Shown piece by piece: positions 1 through 5,581 of a stretch of 7,660 nucleotides of DNA. The first letter of the stretch is position 1, and every line of letters starts with the position of its first letter. A program made the position numbers and the translations under genes. The notes under the pieces are model-generated. The model saw nothing but the letters and a program-made list of their open reading frames with translations, was not told the origin of the DNA and ran no database searches. Source of the DNA: Bacillota bacterium (GTDB taxonomy: Bacteria > Bacillota > Clostridia > Peptostreptococcales > Anaerovoracaceae); contig JAFWFF010000027.1 in the NCBI GenBank assembly GCA_017515765.1, forward strand, positions 1 to 7,660, read 5' to 3'.

Positions 1-534
1 GAGGATCAGGAAGCCCGCGAGAATGGGTATCCTGTTGAACTCGTAGACGGTCGCGCTGTGCGATCCGTCCCCGTGGGTCTTGATCGTGACAGTCACTCCG
101 TCGCCTTCCTCGAGCGCGACTCCGCTGAGCGGCCCGATGTAGTTGTAGACCGTCATCGTCTCGCCCTTGTAGCGGCCGCTTCCTATGACGACCTCCAGCT
201 CCTGGCTGCCCACGCTCGCGCCGTCAGCTACGTCATCGGCCTCAAGGCCGTCGGTCACGACCTTCGTGACTCTGGCCTTTTCGAACTCGACTATCTCGTC
301 GCCGTATTCCCAGAATATGTCCGCCGCGCCGTGAAGTATGTCTTCGGAATATAGCGAGAAAAACGCGATCAAAAATACCGCGGCCGCTATCGCGAGTACG
401 ATAATGGTGCTTTTTTCCCTGAGGACGCTCTTCCCTGGTGAAGCGGGGAGCGCGCCGGATGACCCGGACTTCTTCCCTGCCTGTCCGGGGTTCCGCCCGG
501 TATTATGTTTTGAGGTCTTCTTTCCGTTCTTCAT
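1..534 (-). CDS. YibE/F family membrane protein, N-terminal part (truncated by window edge)
   Basis: The first 178 codons are visible, and the 3' end lies outside the window. The protein opens with a basic, Gly/Ser/Lys-rich cytoplasmic segment (residues 1-42), then a membrane segment at about 44-64 (STIIVLAIAAAVFLIAFFSL). An extracytoplasmic beta-rich domain follows (about 68-165), with the motifs GSQELEVVIGSGRYKGE, YNYIGPL and a GDGVTV-like segment. A second membrane helix starts at about 170. The order of one helix, a short beta domain with QE-(L/V)-(E)-V and YKGE, then several helices matches YibE/F proteins, which are multipass membrane proteins of unknown function sometimes proposed to be transporters. 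The start follows the unknown 132-residue gene by 28 nt. An AGGAG lies 17 nt upstream of the ATG, farther than usual, and a GCGAG abuts the start, so translation initiation may be weak. It is the last visible gene of the string that begins at 2312. Confidence 0.8.
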   Translation of the reverse strand, partial: MKNGKKTSKHNTGRNPGQAGKKSGSSGALPASPGKSVLREKSTIIVLAIAAAVFLIAFFSLYSEDILHGAADIFWEYGDEIVEFEKARVTKVVTDGLEADDVADGASVGSQELEVVIGSGRYKGETMTVYNYIGPLSGVALEEGDGVTVTIKTHGDGSHSATVYEFNRIPILAGFLIL

Positions 535-562
535 CTCGCAGTGATTTTCGCTCCTGCGGCCC

Positions 563-961
563 TTATCTTACGCCCAGGAGTTCCTTCATGTATTCGGTAT
601 ACCCGAGAAGCACCTGCTCCGCCGGGCCTTTTCTCTCCTTCTCGTGCGAACCCAGTTCAGCCATCGCCACAGCAGACGATATTATCCTTCCCTGATGCGG
701 TATCGACTGGACCAGCCTGCTTTTGAGTCCTTCCGGCGCGTCGCAGACGGTCAGGACAACCTTCTCTTTTTTCGGGTACATTATCACCATGAACCTGTTG
801 GTCGCGGGAAGGCAGATGTATTCCGCGAAAGATCCCGGGGTCGGTCTTCCGAAGAAGAATTCCCCGTACTCTTCCTTATCCCAGTTCGCTTCCATGAACT
901 CAAGAAGCTGCTCTTTGCTCTCCCAGACGCGGCCCGATTTGATTACCTGTCTTCCTATCAT
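563..961 (-). CDS. Conserved-looking protein of unknown function (132 aa)
   Basis: I do not recognise this family. The 132-residue product has no signal peptide or membrane segment and looks like a small soluble alpha/beta protein. It has an N-terminal charged helix (about 15-33), a stretch FFFGRPTPGSFAEYICLPATNRF (split here only for description: FFFGRPTPGS then FAEYICLPATNRF), a hydrophobic strand pair around residues 57-73 (RFMVIMYP and KVVLTVCD), and a C-terminal helix ending in MKELLGVR. Two cysteines are present but form no motif. The start is well supported: AGGAGG lies 7 nt upstream of the ATG. It follows the ABM-domain gene by 18 nt and precedes the YibE/F gene by 28 nt, so it is very likely co-transcribed. 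The function cannot be inferred from the neighbours. Confidence 0.8.
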   Translation of the reverse strand: MIGRQVIKSGRVWESKEQLLEFMEANWDKEEYGEFFFGRPTPGSFAEYICLPATNRFMVIMYPKKEKVVLTVCDAPEGLKSRLVQSIPHQGRIISSAVAMAELGSHEKERKGPAEQVLLGYTEYMKELLGVR

Positions 962-979
962 GGTCCTGCCTCCTGTTGT

Positions 980-1264
980 TTAAACCGTGTATCTCTCTAT
1001 GACCGTCTCGTCGACGTATTCGGCTTTGATCTCTCCGAGCCTCGCGAAATGCGGCATTCCGGCATGGGTCTTAAGAGCTTCGGCGTCGCGCCACTTCTCG
1101 ACCAGAAGCATCTCATCGCAGCCGTCGGCCGGGAAATAGTAGTCGTATTTGATGTTGCCGTCTTCCGCGCGGCAGGCAAGATCGATGCCCTCGGCTTTGA
1201 TCGCGTCGAGGAACTTCTCCTTCATGCCGGGTTTGCACTTGTAAGTCACGTTGAGTACTATCAT
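980..1264 (-). CDS. ABM-fold (antibiotic biosynthesis monooxygenase-like, YgiN-type) protein
   Basis: This 94-residue protein has the length and pattern of single-domain ABM proteins, which are dimeric ferredoxin-like folds including YgiN-type putative quinol monooxygenases. Strand 1 is MIVLNVTYKCKPG, followed by a helix (KEKFLDAI), the conserved turn EDGNIKYDYYF, strand MLLVEKWRD with the typical E-x-W (E56, W58), and a helix carrying two histidines, H67 and H72 (THAGMPHF), as in this family. The ATG at 1264 was chosen over an in-frame extension to 1462 because it has GGAG 5 nt upstream and because the extension would run through the B3/B4 gene in another frame. Its ATG overlaps the TGA of the B3/B4 gene by 4 bp (ATGA), which implies translational coupling. 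The substrate is unknown; quinol or stress-related chemistry is only a family-level guess. Confidence 0.85.
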   Translation of the reverse strand: MIVLNVTYKCKPGMKEKFLDAIKAEGIDLACRAEDGNIKYDYYFPADGCDEMLLVEKWRDAEALKTHAGMPHFARLGEIKAEYVDETVIERYTV

Positions 1265-1950
1265 GGTCTCTCCTTTCCGATACTTGCTGTCCTTATCTCG
1301 AACGTCATGCCCGGGTGGACCTTGCGAAGGTCTCTTTCCAGCCGTTTCATCGCTTCGACGCGGTAGTCCGCGGAGGTGGCGGCGTTCCCCTGCATCACGA
1401 ACAAAACATTGGCCGTGCGGTCGGACATCTTGTAAAACTCGCTGTCCCTGACGTCCAGCCATGCCATTATGCCGTTCTCGTCCCTGTATACGAAATCCGC
1501 AGGCTCTACATGCTTTTCCTTACCGCCTATCGCGGTGAAGCTGTCCTCCCTGCCGCATACGGTAACTGTGACGTCGCCGTGCACCGAGTCGAGGTCATGC
1601 CCGCCGATCGCGAGGGATGAGCGGATGCTCTCCAGGTTGTAGACGTCGACGATCGAATTGATGCGGGGCATCGAGCCCCTGTGCTTTATGTTGTCCAGGA
1701 AGCCCGGGACCGTCGGCGGGTTCTTTTTAACGGAGCGGCCGGCCTTTTTGATAAGGTCGCGGTAGCCCTCCGTCACGTCGTCCGTGTAGATGCTGTCGTA
1801 TCTGCCTCTGACGACCGCGTCGCCCATCTCGCGGATCTCCCGCTCCACGTCTTCGGGAATCTCCGCCGCGGGGTCGAGACCCCGGGCGACGGCATACACC
1901 ACTTCGGTTATCCCCAGCTGCCCCATGGAACCGTCAATAATAAATCTCAT
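1261..1950 (-). CDS. B3/B4 tRNA-binding domain protein (PheRS beta editing-domain homologue)
   Basis: The 229-residue soluble protein carries a stand-alone B3/B4 domain (COG3382-like), the module that in phenylalanyl-tRNA synthetase beta hydrolyses mischarged tRNA. The diagnostic stretch is at residues 95-121: P-R-I-N-S-I-V-D-V, then YNLESIRSSLAIGGHDLD. It is followed by GDVTVTVCGREDSF, an IGG turn, EPADFVYRDENG, and WLDVRDSEFYKMSDRT. An N-terminal region (1-85) rich in charged helices precedes it, as in other free-standing members. Length matches the family, so this is not a broken pheT. The start has GAGG about 8 nt upstream, and its ATG overlaps the stop of the nucleotidyltransferase-fold gene (ATGA); its own stop overlaps the next gene the same way. 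A role in clearing misacylated tRNA or related aminoacyl compounds is plausible but unproven. Confidence 0.88.
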   Translation of the reverse strand: MRFIIDGSMGQLGITEVVYAVARGLDPAAEIPEDVEREIREMGDAVVRGRYDSIYTDDVTEGYRDLIKKAGRSVKKNPPTVPGFLDNIKHRGSMPRINSIVDVYNLESIRSSLAIGGHDLDSVHGDVTVTVCGREDSFTAIGGKEKHVEPADFVYRDENGIMAWLDVRDSEFYKMSDRTANVLFVMQGNAATSADYRVEAMKRLERDLRKVHPGMTFEIRTASIGKERP

Positions 1951-2312
1951 TTCTTCAGCCTCGCCTCGATCGCTTCGATGTCGGGGATGTCCTTAGGCCT
2001 CATGAGCCTGCGCTTCAGGGCCAGGATGCTCTCAAGGGTATCGCAGCGGAACCCGTCGATCACGTCGAACGGCCTGTCGCCCCTCTCGGTGGTCATCTGC
2101 ACGTCATCAAAGGGGACGTAGCAGCCTTTGTCGTCCACCGGGCAGTCCGCGAGGCTCAGGGCTTCAGCGAGCTTCTCCGACACGCAAAGGTCAAAGTCCG
2201 CGGTCTCCTCCCTCAGCCCCCTCAAAAGCAGCGAACCTCCGGAGAGGATCACGTATTCGGACTTCGGGAAACCGAACGCCTCCAGCTTTTCGATGAATTC
2301 CTGCCTGTTCAA
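1947..2312 (-). CDS. Small nucleotidyltransferase-fold protein (TTG start)
   Basis: This 121-residue protein resembles minimal nucleotidyltransferases. It has an N-terminal helix, strand YVILSGGSLLL with the GGS motif at residues 25-27, then TADFDLCVS with D39 and D41 as the D-x-D metal pair, and near the C terminus an RPKDIPDIEAIEARL segment. That last segment is typical of nucleotidyltransferase-like proteins that read as K-R-x-KD-x-xD. I chose the TTG at 2312 because an AAGGAG sits exactly 7 nt upstream. The in-frame ATG at 2354 has no ribosome binding site and would begin right in the U-tract of a terminator. The adjacent B3/B4 gene overlaps its stop by 4 bp. No toxin-antitoxin partner (HEPN or similar) is present. 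The transferred nucleotide and the target are unknown. Confidence 0.78.
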   Translation of the reverse strand: MNRQEFIEKLEAFGFPKSEYVILSGGSLLLRGLREETADFDLCVSEKLAEALSLADCPVDDKGCYVPFDDVQMTTERGDRPFDVIDGFRCDTLESILALKRRLMRPKDIPDIEAIEARLKK

Positions 2313-2354
2313 AGCGCATCTCCTTATTTGGACTACTGTCCGTTCACAGCGCAT
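2301..2354 (-). repeat. Imperfect direct repeat, two 19-nt copies 35 nt apart
   Basis: Read on the minus strand, 2354-2336 (ATGCGCTGTGAACGGACAG) and 2319-2301 (ATGCGCTTTGAACAGGCAG) match at 16 of 19 positions. The lower copy spans the TTG start; the upper one carries GTG at the same place but has no ribosome binding site. It may be a small duplication of a start region, or chance. Confidence 0.4.
2320..2325 (-). promoter_or_regulatory. Ribosome binding site that sets a TTG start
   Basis: AAGGAG on the minus strand, 7 nt ahead of the TTG at 2312. No comparable site precedes the in-frame ATG at 2354, so this site decides the start of the nucleotidyltransferase-fold gene. Confidence 0.75.
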
Positions 2355-2355
2355 G

Positions 2356-2397
2356 TTTTTAAAAGAACCCGGACCCGAGACCGGGTCCGGGGTTTTG
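2356..2397 (-). terminator. Rho-independent terminator after the lipoprotein gene
   Basis: A perfect 10-bp GC-rich stem (2368-2377 with 2382-2391) closes a 4-nt loop. On the minus strand it is followed by TTCTTTT. It lies 13 bases past the lipoprotein stop and ends the radical SAM to lipoprotein gene string. Reading the other way it is followed by GTTTTG, which is a weaker tail, and no plus-strand gene needs it. I see no clear promoter in the roughly 45 nt between this hairpin and the next gene, so the downstream genes may depend partly on read-through. Confidence 0.9.
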
Positions 2398-2410
2398 ATG
2401 ATCTGACAGC

Positions 2411-4243
2411 TTACTCAGCTCTGAAATCCAGATAGACTGTAGCAGTCTCCGGGAAGAAGTCTATGCCGACGAACGCGCTGCCGTCCTCGCTCGCTATCGC
2501 GACCGGTTTGTTGCAGCCGACCATTTCCGGGTTTACCCTGTCGAACCCGATAGCGTTGAGGGCAGCCTCGTAGTCATTCAGGAACGCCTCGGCGGCCTCG
2601 GCGCTCTCGAACTCTTTGTTGAGGGAGACGTACGCCTTAAGGTCCAGCCCGTAGCGGGTCTTCGCGAACATGCGGAGGTCGCGGGCATTTACGGGATCTT
2701 CAAGCCCTGCGGACGGGAAGCCTGCTTCCGTGATCATCTTGTCCGCTTCGGCCGCGGGAATGTTTTTCTGGGATTTGAACAGGAGGTTTACCTTGCCGTC
2801 TTCAATGAAGATGTATCTGAAGGTGCTTAAGCCGTCCGGGGACTCGAAGACCTCTTCCTCGCCGTCCGCTGCAGCGGCCAGCTTGTCTGCAAAGGCCTCG
2901 AGCTCGGCCTCGGCGTCCTCGTACTCGTCGGTGGGCCCGGCCTCTGTGAAGCCTGCTTCTTCGAGAGCCTTCTCATATTCCTCCATATAGGCGATCGCCT
3001 GGTCGCGGTCGCTGTATTCCATATCGACATGGAGGCCGAGATCGTAATCGAAGAAGTACAGCCAGGACTCGACCATCTCGTTCACGCGGTCGGTGCCTAG
3101 ATACGAGGTGAAGATGTCCGATTCCGGAAGCACGGGATAACCGGCGCCCGTTATCACCTCGTTTATCGCGTCAAGTCCTTCATATTTCGGGAAGTCGTAG
3201 TACTTCCTGGCGGTGATGTCGACCCCGTCGTTGTATTCGAGTTCGATCGAGGAATAGCAGGCATAGGCTTCCCTGAGCAGCTTGCGGTAGAACGTCTTTT
3301 CCGTACCGTCAGCCGCGACGTCCTTCACTTCGGCAAAACCGTTCTTCTTCAGCGTTTCGGCGTAATCGGCCATATCCTGCTCGGTAGCGCGTGAATCGCG
3401 CATTCTGGCCGCCTCTTCCCAGATAAAGTTTTCCTGGTCTATCTGAAAAGCATAGGTCGCGAACTCCGGGAACGGAACAGCTTCAAGGCCGTAACCCGGA
3501 AGGAAGACGGAATTGAATACGAACTCATCGACCTCGGTCCACGCGGTCCTGGCTTCGGGAAATGTCGGAGCGCTCATCCATGCGTCTGCTGCTGCGTTGC
3601 TCTCGGCGTTTCCGAACGTGATCTCAAGGTCGATGTCGTCATAGTTGATGCGCGCGACCACGTCCTCGTTGACCACGCACTGCAGGCGGGCGCTGTCCGG
3701 ATCCTCTTTGTCCAGGACCAGGTATACGTCCTCCATCAGCCTCGCGGCGTTCGTGCCGTATCCCACGAAGGACAGCAGGCTCGACTTGACGTTCTCATCA
3801 TGCGAGAGGAATCTCAGGGGATCCTCCGGATCGTTGTAGAAGAGGTTCCAGATGTTTCCTTCGGAGATGTTCTCGTCCATCCAGCAGTTCGGCAGCCTCT
3901 TTGCCGCCGCATCGATGGCCTGTCCCTCACAGATGAACTCTATATCCGTCAGGCTGTCGCCGTCAAAGTGGGCCTGGAATGCTTCATTGTCTACGCTTAC
4001 CGCAGCGAAGTCCGTGTACATGTCATCCGCGTACTCAAACACCACCTGGTCTCTTGACGCCACTGTGGTCTTGAGATAATCCTCGGCATTCATTACGTAG
4101 TTCCCTGCGTCCAGCTTGGCGAGGAAGTTCTCCATCGCTTTCTCCGGATCCGGCTCTGCCGCAGGCGTTTCGTTTCCGCCGCATGCTGTGAGCAGGCAGA
4201 TCAGCGTGATCAAAAGGACCGATACGATCTTTCTGGTCTTCAT
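2411..4243 (-). CDS. Large acidic lipoprotein with internal ~130-residue repeats
   Basis: The 610-residue product begins MKTRKIVSVLLITLICLLTAC: a basic n-region, a hydrophobic core and an LTAC lipobox with Cys21 as the predicted lipidated residue, so it should be anchored on the outer face of the cell membrane. The mature part is very acidic. At least three related segments are visible, each with a helix of the form Y-x-x-x-L-x-x-x-G-F: YAETLKKNGF (294-303), YEKALEEAGF (423-432) and YEAALNAIGF (558-567). The last two are preceded by matching ITGAGYP and ITEAGFP segments and by YDLGLHV/YGLDLKA strands. I chose the ATG at 4243 over 4264 because it gives a clean signal peptide and has AAAGGG 5 nt upstream. 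It lies 63 nt after the Cys-tail protein gene with no terminator between, so co-transcription is likely. I do not recognise a family; the role is unknown. Confidence 0.85.
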   Translation of the reverse strand: MKTRKIVSVLLITLICLLTACGGNETPAAEPDPEKAMENFLAKLDAGNYVMNAEDYLKTTVASRDQVVFEYADDMYTDFAAVSVDNEAFQAHFDGDSLTDIEFICEGQAIDAAAKRLPNCWMDENISEGNIWNLFYNDPEDPLRFLSHDENVKSSLLSFVGYGTNAARLMEDVYLVLDKEDPDSARLQCVVNEDVVARINYDDIDLEITFGNAESNAAADAWMSAPTFPEARTAWTEVDEFVFNSVFLPGYGLEAVPFPEFATYAFQIDQENFIWEEAARMRDSRATEQDMADYAETLKKNGFAEVKDVAADGTEKTFYRKLLREAYACYSSIELEYNDGVDITARKYYDFPKYEGLDAINEVITGAGYPVLPESDIFTSYLGTDRVNEMVESWLYFFDYDLGLHVDMEYSDRDQAIAYMEEYEKALEEAGFTEAGPTDEYEDAEAELEAFADKLAAAADGEEEVFESPDGLSTFRYIFIEDGKVNLLFKSQKNIPAAEADKMITEAGFPSAGLEDPVNARDLRMFAKTRYGLDLKAYVSLNKEFESAEAAEAFLNDYEAALNAIGFDRVNPEMVGCNKPVAIASEDGSAFVGIDFFPETATVYLDFRAE

Positions 4244-4306
4244 ATTATCCCTTTCCGGTCTCATCTTCTAAGCCTATGATATTTATGTTTATGTCAGAAG
4301 TTTTGC

Positions 4307-5581
4307 CTATCTGTTTTCCTTTTTGCTCTCGACGCGGACGCGGCTCCTGTGGATGCTCTCCTTAAAGAAGTCCTTCACAGAGCAGCCGGCACGGCCGGAA
4401 GCGGCGCATGCGCATGCGCAGGCACAGGATGACGCGCAGGCGCAGGACGACGCGCAGGAAGAAGCGCATGAGGACGCGCAGGAGGAATGATGCGAGGAGC
4501 GTCCGGACGAACCCGAGCTCGAGACTCTTACCGGCACGCTGATCACATTTACCCTGATGTAGGTATCCGGGGAATCTCCGTAGCGGTAGGTACCCTTCCT
4601 CGTGTAGTTCTCAGGCTTCTCGATCTGGTTCTCCTCGACGACCTCTTTGCTCTTTATCATGCTGCTGCCGCAGTACGGGCACTCGTCCTTGCCCTCAACG
4701 CGCGCGACTCCGCAGCCCGGGCAGTACTGATAGTACTCGATCTTGGTGCGGACGATCTTCTTCTCCATCTTCTTGCCGGAGCCGAAGCCGACGCCGTTTG
4801 CGATCCATTTAATGAGATTGACGAAAAGGACGATCGGCGTCGCCGCGATCACGAGAGCAAAGATGCCGCCGAACAGTATGCCGAGGACGTCCCAGACGGT
4901 CTCTCCGCCGCCTGTTCCGCCGCCGTTATTGCCCCCGCCGCCTCCGCCGCCATTGTTCTGATGGTCAATGTCGAACGCGTAGGCGTCATTGGGGTAGACC
5001 ACTTCCATGGTGTATTTGCTGCCTGAAGAAAGCGGCTGGGTGAATACCAGATAGCCGTCCTCCTGCGTGCAGTCGGGCTGCCATGCTCCCGCCCTGTCAG
5101 CGTTCCAGCGGATCGTCAGCTGATCTACGTCTATTCCGTCAAACCACGCGGGAGTGAAGGAGTAGACCGTCTCGCCTTCTTTGTATTTGTCGATCTGGTA
5201 CATGTGGTCCTGGGTCATCGAGAACTCAAAGGCCACCACCTCGTCCTCGCCGTATCCGCGGTCCAGATAGATGGCAAGGGTATTGCCGTTATCGTCGATA
5301 TAGTCGATCGTATCGCTTAACGGCGTTATGTCCTCATGATAGCTGTTGGGCACGCCGAGGTCGACCCACTCAAGCTCGCCGATGGAGTCGTCCAGGACCT
5401 TCCACTCGATATGGTAGACCATGTTGAGGGAAGCGTCTTCGTTGACGTCCACGGTGACCGTGAAGTCGAGTATCTCGTCGGTCGGAGCCGCGAAAGCTGT
5501 GCTCACGGACAGGCTCACGAGGAGCAGTACGGCTATCGCGAGCAAAAGACATCTTGCTGTGTATTTTGTTACTCGTTTCAT
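4307..5581 (-). CDS. Membrane protein with zinc ribbon and Cys-repeat tail; candidate radical SAM target
   Basis: The 424-residue protein has these regions in order. A signal peptide ends near residue 31 (STAFA|APTDE). A beta-rich extracellular domain spans about 33-205, with EWVDLGVPN, TPAWFDGI and LTIRWNAD, reminiscent of DUF2207-like domains. A Gly/Asn linker (211-226) and one membrane helix (about 230-258) follow. A zinc ribbon comes next with C287-P-G-C290 and C301-P-Y-C304, then a Ser/His/Cys tail. The tail has CASS and CA units at 368-395, then GRAGCSVKDFF and a basic end. With a cleaved signal and a single helix, the ribbon and tail should face the cytosol. The start at 5581 has AGGAGG 8 nt upstream and fits the signal peptide; the upstream ATG at 5605 lies inside the radical SAM gene. 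The ATG overlaps the radical SAM stop (TGATG). The layout suggests the tail is modified by that enzyme; metal binding by the tail is the main alternative. Confidence 0.88.
   Translation of the reverse strand: MKRVTKYTARCLLLAIAVLLLVSLSVSTAFAAPTDEILDFTVTVDVNEDASLNMVYHIEWKVLDDSIGELEWVDLGVPNSYHEDITPLSDTIDYIDDNGNTLAIYLDRGYGEDEVVAFEFSMTQDHMYQIDKYKEGETVYSFTPAWFDGIDVDQLTIRWNADRAGAWQPDCTQEDGYLVFTQPLSSGSKYTMEVVYPNDAYAFDIDHQNNGGGGGGGNNGGGTGGGETVWDVLGILFGGIFALVIAATPIVLFVNLIKWIANGVGFGSGKKMEKKIVRTKIEYYQYCPGCGVARVEGKDECPYCGSSMIKSKEVVEENQIEKPENYTRKGTYRYGDSPDTYIRVNVISVPVRVSSSGSSGRSSHHSSCASSCASSCASSCACASSCACACACAASGRAGCSVKDFFKESIHRSRVRVESKKENR
4397..4480 (-). repeat. CASS/CA cysteine-repeat coding segment
   Basis: These 28 codons encode four-residue CASS units passing into two-residue CA units, with nine cysteines; a tenth follows in GRAGC. 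The spacing runs C-x3-C, C-x3-C, C-x3-C, C-x-C, C-x3-C, then C-x-C three times. Synonymous codons differ between units (TCC TCA, TCT TCC, TCG TCC, TCA TCC for the Ser pairs; GCG, GCT, GCC, GCA for Ala). The repeat therefore looks old and maintained at the protein level rather than a fresh DNA slippage. Confidence 0.9.

Noticed and set aside
644..1366. 240-codon open frame on the plus strand
   Set aside because: It runs opposite three well-supported minus-strand genes, has no domain I can see, and is explained by codon bias of the opposite strand.
1265..1462. In-frame 5' extension of the ABM gene
   Set aside because: The extension overlaps the B3/B4 coding region in another frame and adds low-complexity Arg/Gly sequence; the ATG at 1264 has its own ribosome binding site and the family length.
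1261..1950. Fragment of phenylalanyl-tRNA synthetase beta (pheT)
   Set aside because: Only the B3/B4 module is present, with a family-typical N-terminal region, start and stop; free-standing B3/B4 proteins are known.
4244..4306. Promoter for the lipoprotein gene in the AT-rich gap
   Set aside because: CTGACA and TATCAT are present on the minus strand but only 10 nt apart, and no correctly spaced pair was found; no terminator separates the genes either, so read-through is the simpler view.
4404..4419. Perfect 16-bp palindrome GCGCATGCGCATGCGC
   Set aside because: It results from alternating TGC and GCA codons of the Cys-Ala tail and has no features of a terminator or operator.
4397..4480. 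Possible CRISPR-like or satellite DNA repeat
   Set aside because: Units are 6 or 12 nt, without spacers, in frame, and vary at synonymous sites; they encode a protein repeat.
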